Assembly (NCBI GenBank): GCA_035527715.1
Contig: DATKZY010000079.1
Span: forward strand, 1 to 33,067
Direction: 5' to 3'
Origin: DSUN01 sp035527715
GTDB lineage: Bacteria; Planctomycetota; PUPC01; DSUN01
DNA length: 33,067 nucleotides
The position numbers and the translations under genes are program-made. Shown here piece after piece: positions 1 to 8,578 of this stretch; position 1 is the stretch's first letter, and each line of letters begins with the position of its first letter. Under the pieces are notes generated by a model that had not been told where the DNA came from, made no database searches, and was given only the letters and a program-made list of their open reading frames with translations.

Positions 1-811
1 CCGTGACCTGGCGCCCGGAGTACTCGCACGTCAGGCCGGCCAGCTCGAGGCCGGGCGTGCCGCTACAGTAGACCGGATTGAAGCCGATCGTGGTGGAGTG
101 GGCCTCCTGCGCGGCCTTGCCCTGGCGGATGGTGCCATTCAGGACGGTCACCTTGGTCTTCGGCCCTCGGATGCGGATGCCGAAGGCGCCTTGTCGGATG
201 TGGGCGTTGAAGCTCGTCATGTCGAAGTCGGTCTTCTTCTCCTCGTTGTAGACGACGGTGTGGCCGTCCAGATCGAGGGTGATCCCGCCGGCCGGGATGT
301 CTATGGCCAGCCCGGGCGCGGCCACGTCGCGCGTCAGCAGGTACGTCGCGCCCTCCTTGTCCAACACGTAGGGCGGGTCGTTCAGGTCGCCGGGGAGGCG
401 GATGGCGCCCTCGAGCTTCCGTGTCGTCAGAGTCCTGTCCTCGCTCCGCGTGGCGTGGCCGCCCGTCGAGGTCGAGACCGTGCGGTAATGGTACGTCTTG
501 CCGGTCGCGAGGCCAGTCAAGCGATGGAAGTGAGTGAAGAAGGGCTTGCCCGAGACAGCCGACTTGCCGCGCGGTTCCGTCTTCGAGCCGTACCGCTCCG
601 TTTCGCCGAACTCCACGTAGCTGTCGGCGGGCACGTCCGTCTGCCAGTAGACCACCGCGGACGTTTCGGACACGTGCGTCCAGTCCTCCGAGGCCTTCGG
701 CGCGCCCGTTCTTTCCTCGAGCTGGAACTCCTCGACACCGGTCTCCGCCGCCGCACTTGCGGCCAGGGACCACAGGACACACGCCAACCCCACTGCCTTC
801 CCTGGTCTCAT
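1..811 (-). CDS. Secreted FN3-like plus beta-helix protein, partial (C-terminus outside window)
   Basis: The frame is open from an ATG at 811 to the window edge, so 270 residues are visible and the C-terminus is missing. A short signal peptide (about residues 1-22, ending in an Ala-rich stretch) is followed by a domain resembling the FN3-like N-terminal domain of purple acid phosphatases. Its signature is VYWQTDVPADSYVEFG and then HFHRLTGLATGKTYHYR, about residues 45-115. After it comes the start of a repeat-type region with GGITLDLDGHTVVYN and a later GTIRQG rung, which is typical of right-handed parallel beta-helix proteins that bind or cleave polysaccharides. It is the last gene of a four-gene minus-strand run of secreted carbohydrate-active proteins, 109 bases after the GH30-like gene. 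The enzymatic role cannot be judged because the helix domain is cut off. The frame is supported by the domain match and by continuity without stops. Confidence 0.8.
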   Translation of the reverse strand, partial: MRPGKAVGLACVLWSLAASAAAETGVEEFQLEERTGAPKASEDWTHVSETSAVVYWQTDVPADSYVEFGETERYGSKTEPRGKSAVSGKPFFTHFHRLTGLATGKTYHYRTVSTSTGGHATRSEDRTLTTRKLEGAIRLPGDLNDPPYVLDKEGATYLLTRDVAAPGLAIDIPAGGITLDLDGHTVVYNEEKKTDFDMTSFNAHIRQGAFGIRIRGPKTKVTVLNGTIRQGKAAQEAHSTTIGFNPVYCSGTPGLELAGLTCEYSGRQVT

Positions 812-920
812 GTGATGCTCCTAATCACGCCATCCGAAACGGTCGTCTGTCTGAGCGGCGTTTGGTGGTCACGGGGGACAGCGCGTCCAGCCCCGAATCG
901 CCGCATCACTTGCCGTCTGT

Positions 921-2342
921 TCACTTGCTCCCTTTCCGCTGGCTTGTCTCATCGTAGATCGTCACCACGCCCTTGGCGGGAATAGAAGCGGCGAGCAACT
1001 CGCCATCGCCAAGGGGCACGTCCGGCAGGCGCACGGCGTATTGCGAACTGGTCGTGTAGACGAGGCGGTAGCGCGCCGCCGGCAGCCCTCGGACGCGAAA
1101 CGTCGCCCCCGCTGCGGCCTTGACCACGACCACGTGTCTGTCGCCTTTGTTGATGAAGGCCACCGCCTCCAGGCCCGGATCGCTCGACGCCGCGCCGATC
1201 CGCACCGCACCTGGGCGGATGTACTTGAAGTACTGCTGGAGCAGTCTGGCGCTCTTGGTCAGCTCCAGCTTCTTCGGGTCGGTGCGGCTGCCGGTGAAAT
1301 AGCCGCCGCCGTCCTTCGCATTGGGTGTGCCCAGGGTGTACTGCTCCCAGGAGGAGCCGTTGCACTGCGTCAGATCGTTGTACAAAGCCTGGTAGGGCAG
1401 GATGACGTAGTCCGGCTTCAGCCACTCGCCCATCGAAGTCCTGAGCTTGTGCGCCTGAGCCAGTTCGAGGATGCCCGGGAGGGACTGCTCGGTGGGGTTG
1501 CCGTACCGATGGTAGCAGAGCTCGGTCAGGTATTCGGTGACCCGCGGATTGGCCTTCATCATCTTCTTGACCCAGTTCACCGTGGCGCCGGCCCTCATCG
1601 TTGACGGCGCGATGAAGTCGGGCCGGAACTTCTCCTTCGCCAGCCGGTCGCCCGCCGCAACGATGGCGTTGGCCATGTGAGCGGGGGTCCAGTTGTCGCT
1701 CTGCTTGTCCGGCTCCAGCTTGACCTCAATGGAGTCGGGCACGAAGCCGTACTTCGCGTGCATGTGCTGGAACGCGACCGACATGAACTCGGCATATTCC
1801 TCGGGATTGTGCCCATGCTCGAAGGGGCTGACCCCGAAGTCGATGTAGAGGAGGTTGAAGTAAAGGCGCTCGCCGTTGGCGGCCAGGCGCTTGCGCATCG
1901 GGAGCACGATCTCCTCGATGGCGAGGTCCAGCTCGCTCCAGTGGAACCCCTTGGGGTCAGCCACGTGCGGGTCGTCGTTGTCGTTGATCGGCTGATACCG
2001 GCGGCTGCCCCAGGTGCGGGCGTCAATCGCCCCGCTCTGATAGAGGGCGAAGTCATCCTCCGGGCGCTCGAACCCGCTTCGCACAGACACGCGAAGGCGC
2101 GTGAGGCCCAGTTCGTTCACCGCCTTGTCGATCAGCTCATCCCGATAGCTCTTGTACGGGCTATCCTTCCCCCACTGTCCCAGCCACGCCGTGGCCTCCC
2201 AGCCGGTGATGGTCTGATACGTCTTGCCGGGCTCGATGGTGATCGTGGATTCCGCCAGAGCGGACGGCGAGAGCATCAGCGCCGCCGTTGTCGCGAGAGC
2301 GCCAAGGACAGAGCAAGGGACTCGTCTCCTGCATTTCGCCAT
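921..2342 (-). CDS. Secreted GH30-like glycoside hydrolase
   Basis: This 473-residue protein has a signal peptide (residues 1-30, cleavage after SALA). The mature part opens with TITIEPGKTYQTITGWEATAW, the N-terminal strand and GWE/GFG-type turn seen in GH30 clan GH-A enzymes, followed by LTRLRVSVRSGFE. Candidate catalytic acids are E210 in VKLEPD, at the place of the usual NEP motif, and E306 in SMGEW, at the place of the nucleophile. The N-to-P variation around E210 is unusual, so the exact family is uncertain. The last 90 residues (VRIGAASSDPGLEAVAFIN onward) look like the beta domain that accompanies the GH30 barrel. It probably acts outside the cytoplasm on a plant or microbial polysaccharide. 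It lies 87 bases downstream of the DUF4838 gene and is likely in the same operon. Family placement is inferred from motif layout only. Confidence 0.75.
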   Translation of the reverse strand: MAKCRRRVPCSVLGALATTAALMLSPSALAESTITIEPGKTYQTITGWEATAWLGQWGKDSPYKSYRDELIDKAVNELGLTRLRVSVRSGFERPEDDFALYQSGAIDARTWGSRRYQPINDNDDPHVADPKGFHWSELDLAIEEIVLPMRKRLAANGERLYFNLLYIDFGVSPFEHGHNPEEYAEFMSVAFQHMHAKYGFVPDSIEVKLEPDKQSDNWTPAHMANAIVAAGDRLAKEKFRPDFIAPSTMRAGATVNWVKKMMKANPRVTEYLTELCYHRYGNPTEQSLPGILELAQAHKLRTSMGEWLKPDYVILPYQALYNDLTQCNGSSWEQYTLGTPNAKDGGGYFTGSRTDPKKLELTKSARLLQQYFKYIRPGAVRIGAASSDPGLEAVAFINKGDRHVVVVKAAAGATFRVRGLPAARYRLVYTTSSQYAVRLPDVPLGDGELLAASIPAKGVVTIYDETSQRKGSK

Positions 2343-2429
2343 CTTGGTGGCCCTCAGGCAGTGTGGTGATGCAAGCGGGAGTCACGCAGTGGGGTGGTTC
2401 GCTTCCTCCTGACCCAAAGGTGGCCGAGC

Positions 2430-4643
2430 CTACCGGGTCTTGCCGAGACCCGCGGCCCCGAACGGCGGCCAGTCAATCAGGGTCAGCGCCCGGATGATCG
2501 GCACGGGCGACTTCGGCAGGGCCCGGTCCGCCCCGACGCCGCCGTGGCGTGAGCGGATGACGAACAGGAAGCCGTCCAGAGCCGTCTCGATCCGCTCGTC
2601 GCTCGTCGCCGATATGGCGATCAGGCCGTTGCGCGCACGCACGACCATGCCCTCGGGCCCGGCAAGCTTGAAGTCCGCGTCCTCCACGAGCCCGGACGCC
2701 AGCGCCGCCAGCCGGCCGACGGCGATGATGCCGCGCGTGTCCTTGCCGACCGCCATCTGCTTGAGCGGGACCTCGATGCCGTAGATCGCCTTGATGTAGC
2801 CCTGGAGCTTCCGCCCGGCCGCCTCTGCCCCGGGCGCGCAAATCGCATCAATGCGCGTGAGCTTCGCGTCGTTCTTGAAGTCCTTGCGCCCGAGATGCGG
2901 CTCGCTGAGCCACAGGTGCTCCCGGTCATAGCCCTGGAAGCCAGGCTCAGGCTCGATCGGCCTGGCGTCCTTGCCCCAGTCCTCTCCCTCGCCCTGCGGC
3001 TTGTAGGCGGCCTGGCTGCTCACGTTGCTGGCGTCCCAGGCGGGCAGCCCCGACTTCTCGTCCAGGCGCTTCTCCCAGGCCGTCCCCGCCACCGCCTTGC
3101 GCGCCGCGTCGAGCAGCGCCTTGGCTCGGGCGGGATAGCCCTTCTGCCCGCGAATCTGGTGCGACCCGGTCTCGACCCACTCGTGGTACCACAGGTCAAT
3201 GTACGCGGCCACGTGCTTCCCGGCCGGGCCGTAGTAGGCATCGCAGAACTTCCTCTCCAGCTCCTTCGCGTCCAGCGCCGGGTCCCACAGCAGCTTGGGG
3301 ATCACGTAGTTCTGAAGCGCCCGCAGCGAGGTGCCCCAGCCGCACTGGTAGAAGGCGCGAAGGCCGTGCTTGGCCCAGTCCTTGATCTTGTACTCGAAGG
3401 CGCGGAGCTGGGCCAACCCGAACCCGTAGTCGTAGACGCCCATGCTCTCGGGCGACCACTTCATCCAGTCCTCCATCTGCCCCGCCGCGACGACCGATTG
3501 CCAGCAGGTCGAGTAGGGGTGCACGCGGCAGTTCGTGCCGCGGCCATACCAGGGGGCGTAGAGCACCAGGACGTTGGGCTCCGGCTTCTGCCGCCGGGGC
3601 GCGTCGTCGGTGTTCACGTAGGCGTAGGTGATGAACACCTTGTCCGGGAACTCCTTCCCGATTGCCTTGGCGACCCCGTTGACCCAGTGGAGCAGGCGGT
3701 CGGCGTGCTGGCCGGGGACGGGGTCGAGCTTCTTGCACTCCGGGCACTGGCAGTGGGTGAGCGTGTCGCCGTAGGTGAGGCTGAAGAAGCGGCACTCCGG
3801 CTGGTCCTTGATCCACGCGCGCATCCGCTCGATGGAGATCCGCGTGACGTCGGGATTCGACAGGCACAGCGGGGTTCGCCAGATGTCGAACTTATCCTTG
3901 GCGATCCGCTTCCCGTCGGCCAGCATGGCGAAGTACTCGGGATGCTCGTCGTAGTAGAGGGTCTTGGGCACGAGGTACCCGGCGATGTGCTCGTGCCAGC
4001 CGTAGTCGTTCGGCCAGAGCTCCTTGCCGGCGACGGGCGCGACGTTGGCGTAGTCGCCCGCGCGGGTCGTCTTCAGCCGCCAGTCGCCTGTGGACGCCGC
4101 GCGGAACTCGAAGGCCGGCTTGTCCGAGAGGGCGAAGTCGGCGATCGTCTTGTCTTCGCGCCTGGGCACGACCTCGGTGGAGCCGTAGAACTCCGCACCC
4201 AGGTGCTCCAGCAGGCCCGCTACGGCAAACAGCGTTGCGATGCCGCGGCCTCCCGCCAGGGCGATTCGGCCATCCTTCGCCTTGATCACATACCCATCCC
4301 ATCGCACTCTCTCGAGCTCGCCGGCGGCGATAGCCCCGGCTGCCACCACCGCCTTCCTGCCGAGCAGAATGACATCCGTGGTGTCCGGGCCGATGCCCTC
4401 GCGGGCCTCGACCGGCAGCGTCACGTCATACATCCGCTTGAGGTATCGGGCGAGTTCCCCGGCGGCCTGCTGCTCGTGCTTGTCCGGAGCGGGGCCGAGG
4501 ACAATGGCCTTGAGCTTCGAGAGGTCCACGCCCGCCGGTGCAGATTGCGCCCCGGCCAGCACCACGGCGAGAGAGGACGCAACGAGACCGGCGAACTGGA
4601 GCCCCGGCTTCGTCCGATCGGGGCATTCGTCGTCCGTGTCCAC
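2430..4643 (-). CDS. Secreted DUF4838 domain protein (glucuronidase-like)
   Basis: The protein has 737 residues and starts at GTG 4643, with GAGGG eight bases upstream. A hydrophobic N-terminal segment (about residues 16-38) suggests export. Residues 45-160 resemble the N-terminal domain of GH67 alpha-glucuronidases and related enzymes (AAGELARYLKRMYDVTLPV, then GYVIKAKDGRIALAGG). The DUF4838 core follows (about 215-480): WHEHIAGYLVPKTLYYDEHPE, LCLSNPDV, FFSLTYGDTLTHCQCPEC with C298, C300 and C303, and a Trp-rich second half. The C-terminal 120 residues repeat the N-terminal-type domain (AAGRKLQGYIKAIYGIEVPL). The protein then stops just after IDWPPFG, a sequence that normally opens a further barrel. 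DUF4838 proteins are accessory or catalytic members of polysaccharide utilisation loci, and their reaction is unsettled. The gene lies 66 bases after the DUF4091 gene and is probably cotranscribed. Confidence 0.85.
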   Translation of the reverse strand: MDTDDECPDRTKPGLQFAGLVASSLAVVLAGAQSAPAGVDLSKLKAIVLGPAPDKHEQQAAGELARYLKRMYDVTLPVEAREGIGPDTTDVILLGRKAVVAAGAIAAGELERVRWDGYVIKAKDGRIALAGGRGIATLFAVAGLLEHLGAEFYGSTEVVPRREDKTIADFALSDKPAFEFRAASTGDWRLKTTRAGDYANVAPVAGKELWPNDYGWHEHIAGYLVPKTLYYDEHPEYFAMLADGKRIAKDKFDIWRTPLCLSNPDVTRISIERMRAWIKDQPECRFFSLTYGDTLTHCQCPECKKLDPVPGQHADRLLHWVNGVAKAIGKEFPDKVFITYAYVNTDDAPRRQKPEPNVLVLYAPWYGRGTNCRVHPYSTCWQSVVAAGQMEDWMKWSPESMGVYDYGFGLAQLRAFEYKIKDWAKHGLRAFYQCGWGTSLRALQNYVIPKLLWDPALDAKELERKFCDAYYGPAGKHVAAYIDLWYHEWVETGSHQIRGQKGYPARAKALLDAARKAVAGTAWEKRLDEKSGLPAWDASNVSSQAAYKPQGEGEDWGKDARPIEPEPGFQGYDREHLWLSEPHLGRKDFKNDAKLTRIDAICAPGAEAAGRKLQGYIKAIYGIEVPLKQMAVGKDTRGIIAVGRLAALASGLVEDADFKLAGPEGMVVRARNGLIAISATSDERIETALDGFLFVIRSRHGGVGADRALPKSPVPIIRALTLIDWPPFGAAGLGKTR

Positions 4644-4709
4644 CGTTCAGTCCCTCGTTTCTGGCTGCCTGCGAGCCGAAGCGTGCCTGGTGATTGTCGC
4701 GTCAGGCGG

Positions 4710-7700
4710 CTACTTGACCAATCGGATGGTGAGCTTGGGGGTGAACTCCTTCTGGTTGTACTCGGAGGCGAGGACCTGGATGCGGGTGTACTGCCCGTCG
4801 TCCACCGAGCGGTCAATGATGGGGACGATGGCCAGGCCGAGGTTCCTGGCGTCGCCGGCGAGCCAGGCCTTGACGGACTTCGTGACGTCAATCGAGTACT
4901 CGAGCGGCGGGTTGGCCGTGTCGGCGCCCTCCTCGGGTGGGACGATGACGTCGCCCTCGGGGTCCTTGGGCGTGTCCTTGCCGACCTCGAAGCCTGCCTC
5001 GTCGGCCCAGGTCTTGCCCGCGGCGGCCTGCTTCCAGGTGACGGCGCGCTCATCCCAGTCCGACGTGATGCGGAAGGCGGCGACGCGGGTCTTGCCCTTG
5101 CTGCTGGGGTCCCAGACGCAGAAGGTGAGCCGGGCGGAGGCGACCTTGGTGCCCTGCGGCAGCTTGCCCGCGAGGTCGAACTTTGCCAGGAAGGCGTTGG
5201 AGCGTTCGGTGCGGCGGAGGGCGTTGCTGCGGGCCTCGCCGCCGAAGGCCCTCGTTGGCTCCTCGAAGTGAATGAGGGCGTCGGTGACCGCGGGCTTGCC
5301 CTGGATGATGATGGCGTCGCCCTGCTCGGCCTCGGCGCCGAAGCCCTTCTCGGCGACGGGCGGGCGCGGCTCGGGCAGGAACGTCGCGAGCTTGCTCACG
5401 TCGCGCGCGGGCGTGCGGAGGTCCACGAGCCGACGCTTCCACGCGGGCTTGGCCTTCGACAGGGTGCCGCCGACCTGCGTGCGCAGTTCCCAGAGGGCGA
5501 CGGGCGACAGGCGGTCGAGGGTGATGCGGCCGGCGTCCTCGATGCCGCCGGCATCCGCCGCCTTGCGCGCGGTGGCGACGAGGCGGAGCTGGTCCTGCAC
5601 GGCCTGGCCCACGGCCCAGCGGGGCGCGCCGAGAAGCTGGGTGAGCAGCGTCAGGTACTCGACGTCCTGCTGGCCGCGCCGATATGCCTTGAGGCGCACG
5701 CTGGGGATTGGCTCGCCGCTGCCGACCTTGCTGCCGGGGTAGAAGACCGAGCACTCGTCGGCGTTGGCCCACGAGCCGTCGTTGCCGATGGTCTGCCAGG
5801 GCAGCACGCCGTCGGCGCCGAGGCACCACGCACTCACGCACCAGCCCGCGGGCTGGACGTTCGGCGCCTCGATGGGGTTCGACGAGCCGTACTCGAAGAT
5901 GATCATGCCGTTGCGGCGCTGGCGGTCGAGAATCATGCGGCGGTACTTGCGGAAGACGCCGCTGCACACGTAGAAGTCGTTGAGCGGCTCCAGGCAGTCG
6001 CGCTCCCACTCGGGGCGCGAGATGTCAATGCGGTAGCCGACCTTGGCCTTGCCGCGAGCAGCGGCCGCCCCCTCGTGGAACGCGGCGGCGAACCAGCGGA
6101 GAGCCCAGTAGTCCTGGAAGCTCGCCGGCTCGTCGAGGATCCAGGGCGACGCGCCGCGCGACCAGCCGCGCTCCTTGAAGTTGCTCTTGTTGTTCAGGTA
6201 GAACTGAAGGAAGGTGTCGTTCCAGCCCTTCGCGGCGAAGTGCTCGGCGAAGAGGCGGGAGACTTTCACAAACGTCTCGCGGTACTCGGGCGGGAAGGCG
6301 CGGTCGGCCCAGTACGAGCCGTTGTAGGCCTTGAAGATGTCGCACGGCCAGTTCTCGTGGAGCGGCAGGTAGAGGGAGTCGAGCGGCACGGCGCGGCGGG
6401 GCAGGTCGGCGAAGGCTGAGCCGTCGAGCAACGGGCCGAAACGCTTGTCCCACGCGGCCCAATCGAGCTTCGCGCCATCCCACTTCGGCGCGGCGCGCAC
6501 GCTGCCGCCCTGGCTGTAGGGGAGGGCGTTGACGCACGTGCGATGGGCGTGGCCGACGCGATAGTAGCCCGCCTCGGGGGAGGGCAGGCCGTAGCTGTTC
6601 ATCTCGGGGATGAACGACAGGAAGTCGGGCAGGCCGAAGTCCCACACGTTTAGCTCGATGGCGATCGAGAGCGTCTCGCCGCCCGCTGCCAGGGTGAGCG
6701 TGCCCTGGTGCTTCCCTGCGGGCGTCTCGTGGGGCACGTAGAGGTCGGCGAGGAGCGCGGCGCCTGCCTGTTGCCAGGTCACGGAGCCCTTGATCGGGAC
6801 GAGCGGGTCGGGCAGCATGCCGCTCTTGGACTTGACGTTCCGGAATTCGAGGAGGCTGGCCTTGAGTGGCTCGGGAAGTTTGATGGAGGGCGTCACTTCG
6901 GCCGCCGCGCCCTTGAGCACGACCTGGAAGGCCACGAACTCGTTCTTGGCGGCATAGAGGCGCACCCGCTTGTCCTTCGCCGACCAGAGGTGATTGGCGG
7001 CGAGATAGGCGGCGTCGTGCGATGGAATCAAGGCGCCAGAGGCGGGGTTCACCTTATCAAGTGGGTCAATCACGGCGATTCCGGTGGCTCCGAGCTTGGG
7101 CAACGGGCCGGCTTCGGTGAACCCGAGGGCAGGCGAGCCGGCGATCTCGACCGTGGTCGGCGTGGCGGAGAGTTTGACCCCCGTTGTTGCGGCCGGGCCG
7201 GCATTGCCCGCGGCATCCACGGCGGACACGAAGACGGTGAGCGCCTCGCTGCCCTCGAAGCCCATGTCGCGCAGGTGCATCTGGACCCGCTGGCCTGGCA
7301 TGGCCATGGGAATGAGATAGCGGGGAACGGGAATGTCCTTCACCCCATCGTCACGGGCGACGGCGCCGAGGTGGACTACGCCGACTTTGAACCCGAGCGC
7401 ATCGGCGGGCGAGGCCCACGACACGATGGCCTCGCCGGCGGGGAGGGTGGCTTGCTCCCGGCGGATGTCGGCCGGGGCGGCGGGCGGCTGCTTGTCCTCG
7501 TCGCCGAGGTAGATGGTGAAGTAGGGGGCGGTTTTGGCGCCCGCGTTGCGGCTGTGGACGAAGCGGTTGGGGAAGATGTGTCGCCGCACCGATTCGCCGC
7601 TGCGAGTCCACTCGCTCCCCGTATCGTCGAAGACCACGAAGCCGTGGGAGAGGCCAGCCACACGCGCAGCGATGACGCGCGGCTCGACGGCCACCGTCTG

Positions 7701-8210
7701 CCAGCCCTTGGCGTCGGGCGGCGTGGAATCCCACGTGGCCCACAGCGTGTTCCCTTCGCCCATCATCACGGCGGTGATGTCGCTGCCGGGATAGGCCCAG
7801 GGCCGCTTGCCCAACTCGGCCTCCTCGAAGCAGGAACTGCCCGGCTGCTTCGCGTAGCCGGTGCCCGTGCCCTCGACCCATTCGGAGGCGAGCGAGGAGA
7901 CGCTGAGACGCTTCTGAATGTCCTTCGACGAGCAGTGCAGGTGCAGCACGGCGCCCGCGATGACCCGGCCCTTGAGCGGCGCGGGGTCAATGTCCACCAG
8001 GAAGAACTCCTGGTAGGCCTTGGTCTTCAGCGTGTTGGCGCCGCCGTTGTTGCCCTGGGTCTCGCCCGAGCACGACGAGACCCACGTGTCGCGGGTCACG
8101 GGCACGCGAAGCGGCGTGCCCTTCGGGGGCCACGCTGGGTTCCGCTGCTCGGCTGCCGAGGCCAGGAGTGAAAGAACGCTGAGAAGGACGGCAAGATGAA
8201 CGCGCCGCAT
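4710..8210 (-). CDS. Secreted DUF4091/GH123-like protein with DNRLRE-type carbohydrate-binding modules at both ends
   Basis: I place the start at ATG 8210, not at upstream in-frame codons. It follows GGAGG with a seven-base gap and opens a clear signal peptide (MRRVHLAVLLSVLSLLASA), giving 1166 residues. Residues about 30-245 form a DNRLRE/disaggregatase-type beta module (VPVTRDTWVSS, VDIDPAPLKGRVIAGAVLHLHC, GSSCFEEAELGKRPW, HGFVVFDDTG, PYFTIYLG). An FN3-like stretch follows to about 350. The central part has NEFVAFQVVLKG and ELNVWDFGLPDFLSFIPEMNSYG, then a barrel ending in DGVLPWQTIGNDGSW, matching DUF4091/GH123-like proteins. A second DNRLRE-type module (about 960-1166) ends the protein with YTRIQVLASEYNQKEFTPKLTIRL. 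It is the first gene of the minus-strand operon and is preceded by a good promoter and two operator-like dyads. The catalytic specificity is unknown. Confidence 0.85.
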   Translation of the reverse strand: MRRVHLAVLLSVLSLLASAAEQRNPAWPPKGTPLRVPVTRDTWVSSCSGETQGNNGGANTLKTKAYQEFFLVDIDPAPLKGRVIAGAVLHLHCSSKDIQKRLSVSSLASEWVEGTGTGYAKQPGSSCFEEAELGKRPWAYPGSDITAVMMGEGNTLWATWDSTPPDAKGWQTVAVEPRVIAARVAGLSHGFVVFDDTGSEWTRSGESVRRHIFPNRFVHSRNAGAKTAPYFTIYLGDEDKQPPAAPADIRREQATLPAGEAIVSWASPADALGFKVGVVHLGAVARDDGVKDIPVPRYLIPMAMPGQRVQMHLRDMGFEGSEALTVFVSAVDAAGNAGPAATTGVKLSATPTTVEIAGSPALGFTEAGPLPKLGATGIAVIDPLDKVNPASGALIPSHDAAYLAANHLWSAKDKRVRLYAAKNEFVAFQVVLKGAAAEVTPSIKLPEPLKASLLEFRNVKSKSGMLPDPLVPIKGSVTWQQAGAALLADLYVPHETPAGKHQGTLTLAAGGETLSIAIELNVWDFGLPDFLSFIPEMNSYGLPSPEAGYYRVGHAHRTCVNALPYSQGGSVRAAPKWDGAKLDWAAWDKRFGPLLDGSAFADLPRRAVPLDSLYLPLHENWPCDIFKAYNGSYWADRAFPPEYRETFVKVSRLFAEHFAAKGWNDTFLQFYLNNKSNFKERGWSRGASPWILDEPASFQDYWALRWFAAAFHEGAAAARGKAKVGYRIDISRPEWERDCLEPLNDFYVCSGVFRKYRRMILDRQRRNGMIIFEYGSSNPIEAPNVQPAGWCVSAWCLGADGVLPWQTIGNDGSWANADECSVFYPGSKVGSGEPIPSVRLKAYRRGQQDVEYLTLLTQLLGAPRWAVGQAVQDQLRLVATARKAADAGGIEDAGRITLDRLSPVALWELRTQVGGTLSKAKPAWKRRLVDLRTPARDVSKLATFLPEPRPPVAEKGFGAEAEQGDAIIIQGKPAVTDALIHFEEPTRAFGGEARSNALRRTERSNAFLAKFDLAGKLPQGTKVASARLTFCVWDPSSKGKTRVAAFRITSDWDERAVTWKQAAAGKTWADEAGFEVGKDTPKDPEGDVIVPPEEGADTANPPLEYSIDVTKSVKAWLAGDARNLGLAIVPIIDRSVDDGQYTRIQVLASEYNQKEFTPKLTIRLVK

Positions 8211-8252
8211 AGTCGTGCCTCCGGAGTCTGGTGTGACCGGCCCGCAACTGCT

Positions 8253-8281
8253 TGTATAGCACAGGTGGGCATTGGGGTCAA
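8253..8281 (-). promoter_or_regulatory. Promoter of the secreted-hydrolase operon
   Basis: On the minus strand, TTGACC (8281-8276) and TATACA (8258-8253) are separated by 17 bases. A TGC directly before the -10 box makes it an extended -10. The predicted start near 8246 gives a leader of about 36 bases before the ATG at 8210. Confidence 0.65.
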
Positions 8282-8350
8282 GAGCCCCGCGGAGGCCAGA
8301 GAGACGGGTCGGGATGTCGTTGGGTGGGTCTGCCCTGCGCCGCAAAGGGA

Positions 8351-8374
8351 TTGCATAGTTGTTCAAGTATGCAA
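8351..8374. promoter_or_regulatory. Operator-like 24-bp dyad, copy 1
   Basis: The site has half-sites TTGCATA and TATGCAA and an inner TTG/CAA pair, so 20 of 24 positions are symmetric (TTGCATAnTTG, two free bases, then its mirror). It lies about 116 bases upstream of the predicted minus-strand transcription start. The reverse complement of the entire 24-mer recurs exactly at 8423-8446. Symmetry and duplication suggest binding of a dimeric regulator. The regulator is not in the window. Confidence 0.7.
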
Positions 8375-8422
8375 CTCTCCTTCCACTCCCGGTCTATCGG
8401 CCGGCGGCGCGTAGCGGAGGAA

Positions 8423-8446
8423 TTGCATACTTGAACAACTATGCAA
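8423..8446. promoter_or_regulatory. Operator-like 24-bp dyad, copy 2 (inverted)
   Basis: This is an exact reverse complement of the 8351-8374 site. The centres of the two sites are 72 bases apart, close to seven helical turns, so two bound dimers could lie on the same DNA face. It is about 108 bases upstream of the predicted start for the plus-strand gene at 8579. The position upstream of both promoters fits activation or looping better than simple promoter occlusion. Confidence 0.7.
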
Positions 8447-8507
8447 TTCCTTCTCGCGGCTCGCATCGCCTCCTTGCGGTCTCGACGCTGCCGATGCGCG
8501 AGGGGGG

Positions 8508-8536
8508 TTGATTTTGCTTCGTGGGTCAGGCACAAT
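8508..8536 (+). promoter_or_regulatory. Promoter of the divergent secreted-protein gene
   Basis: TTGATT (8508-8513) and CACAAT (8531-8536) are separated by 17 bases. Transcription would begin near 8543, about 36 bases before the ATG at 8579, mirroring the leader length of the opposite gene. Confidence 0.5.
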
Positions 8537-8578
8537 GATGGCGGAGCTCACCCTGGGACTCACCCGAAGGGGCATCCA

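Noticed and set aside
2895..6419. A plus-strand open frame of about 1174 codons opposite the DUF4838 and DUF4091 genes
   Set aside because: The minus strand carries recognisable domains and signal peptides with good starts. The plus frame shows only low-complexity Arg/Leu/Val-rich sequence.
8211..8366. An upstream start for the DUF4091 protein
   Set aside because: The extra 52 residues precede a clear signal peptide and would cross the promoter. ATG 8210 has GGAGG at the right distance.
8351..8446. CRISPR-like repeat
   Set aside because: There are only two copies, inverted and not direct, each a dyad. This fits regulator sites, and no array or cas gene is present.
8441..8578. An upstream start for the divergent secreted protein
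   Set aside because: It begins within the operator dyad, before the predicted transcription start, and would hide the signal peptide.
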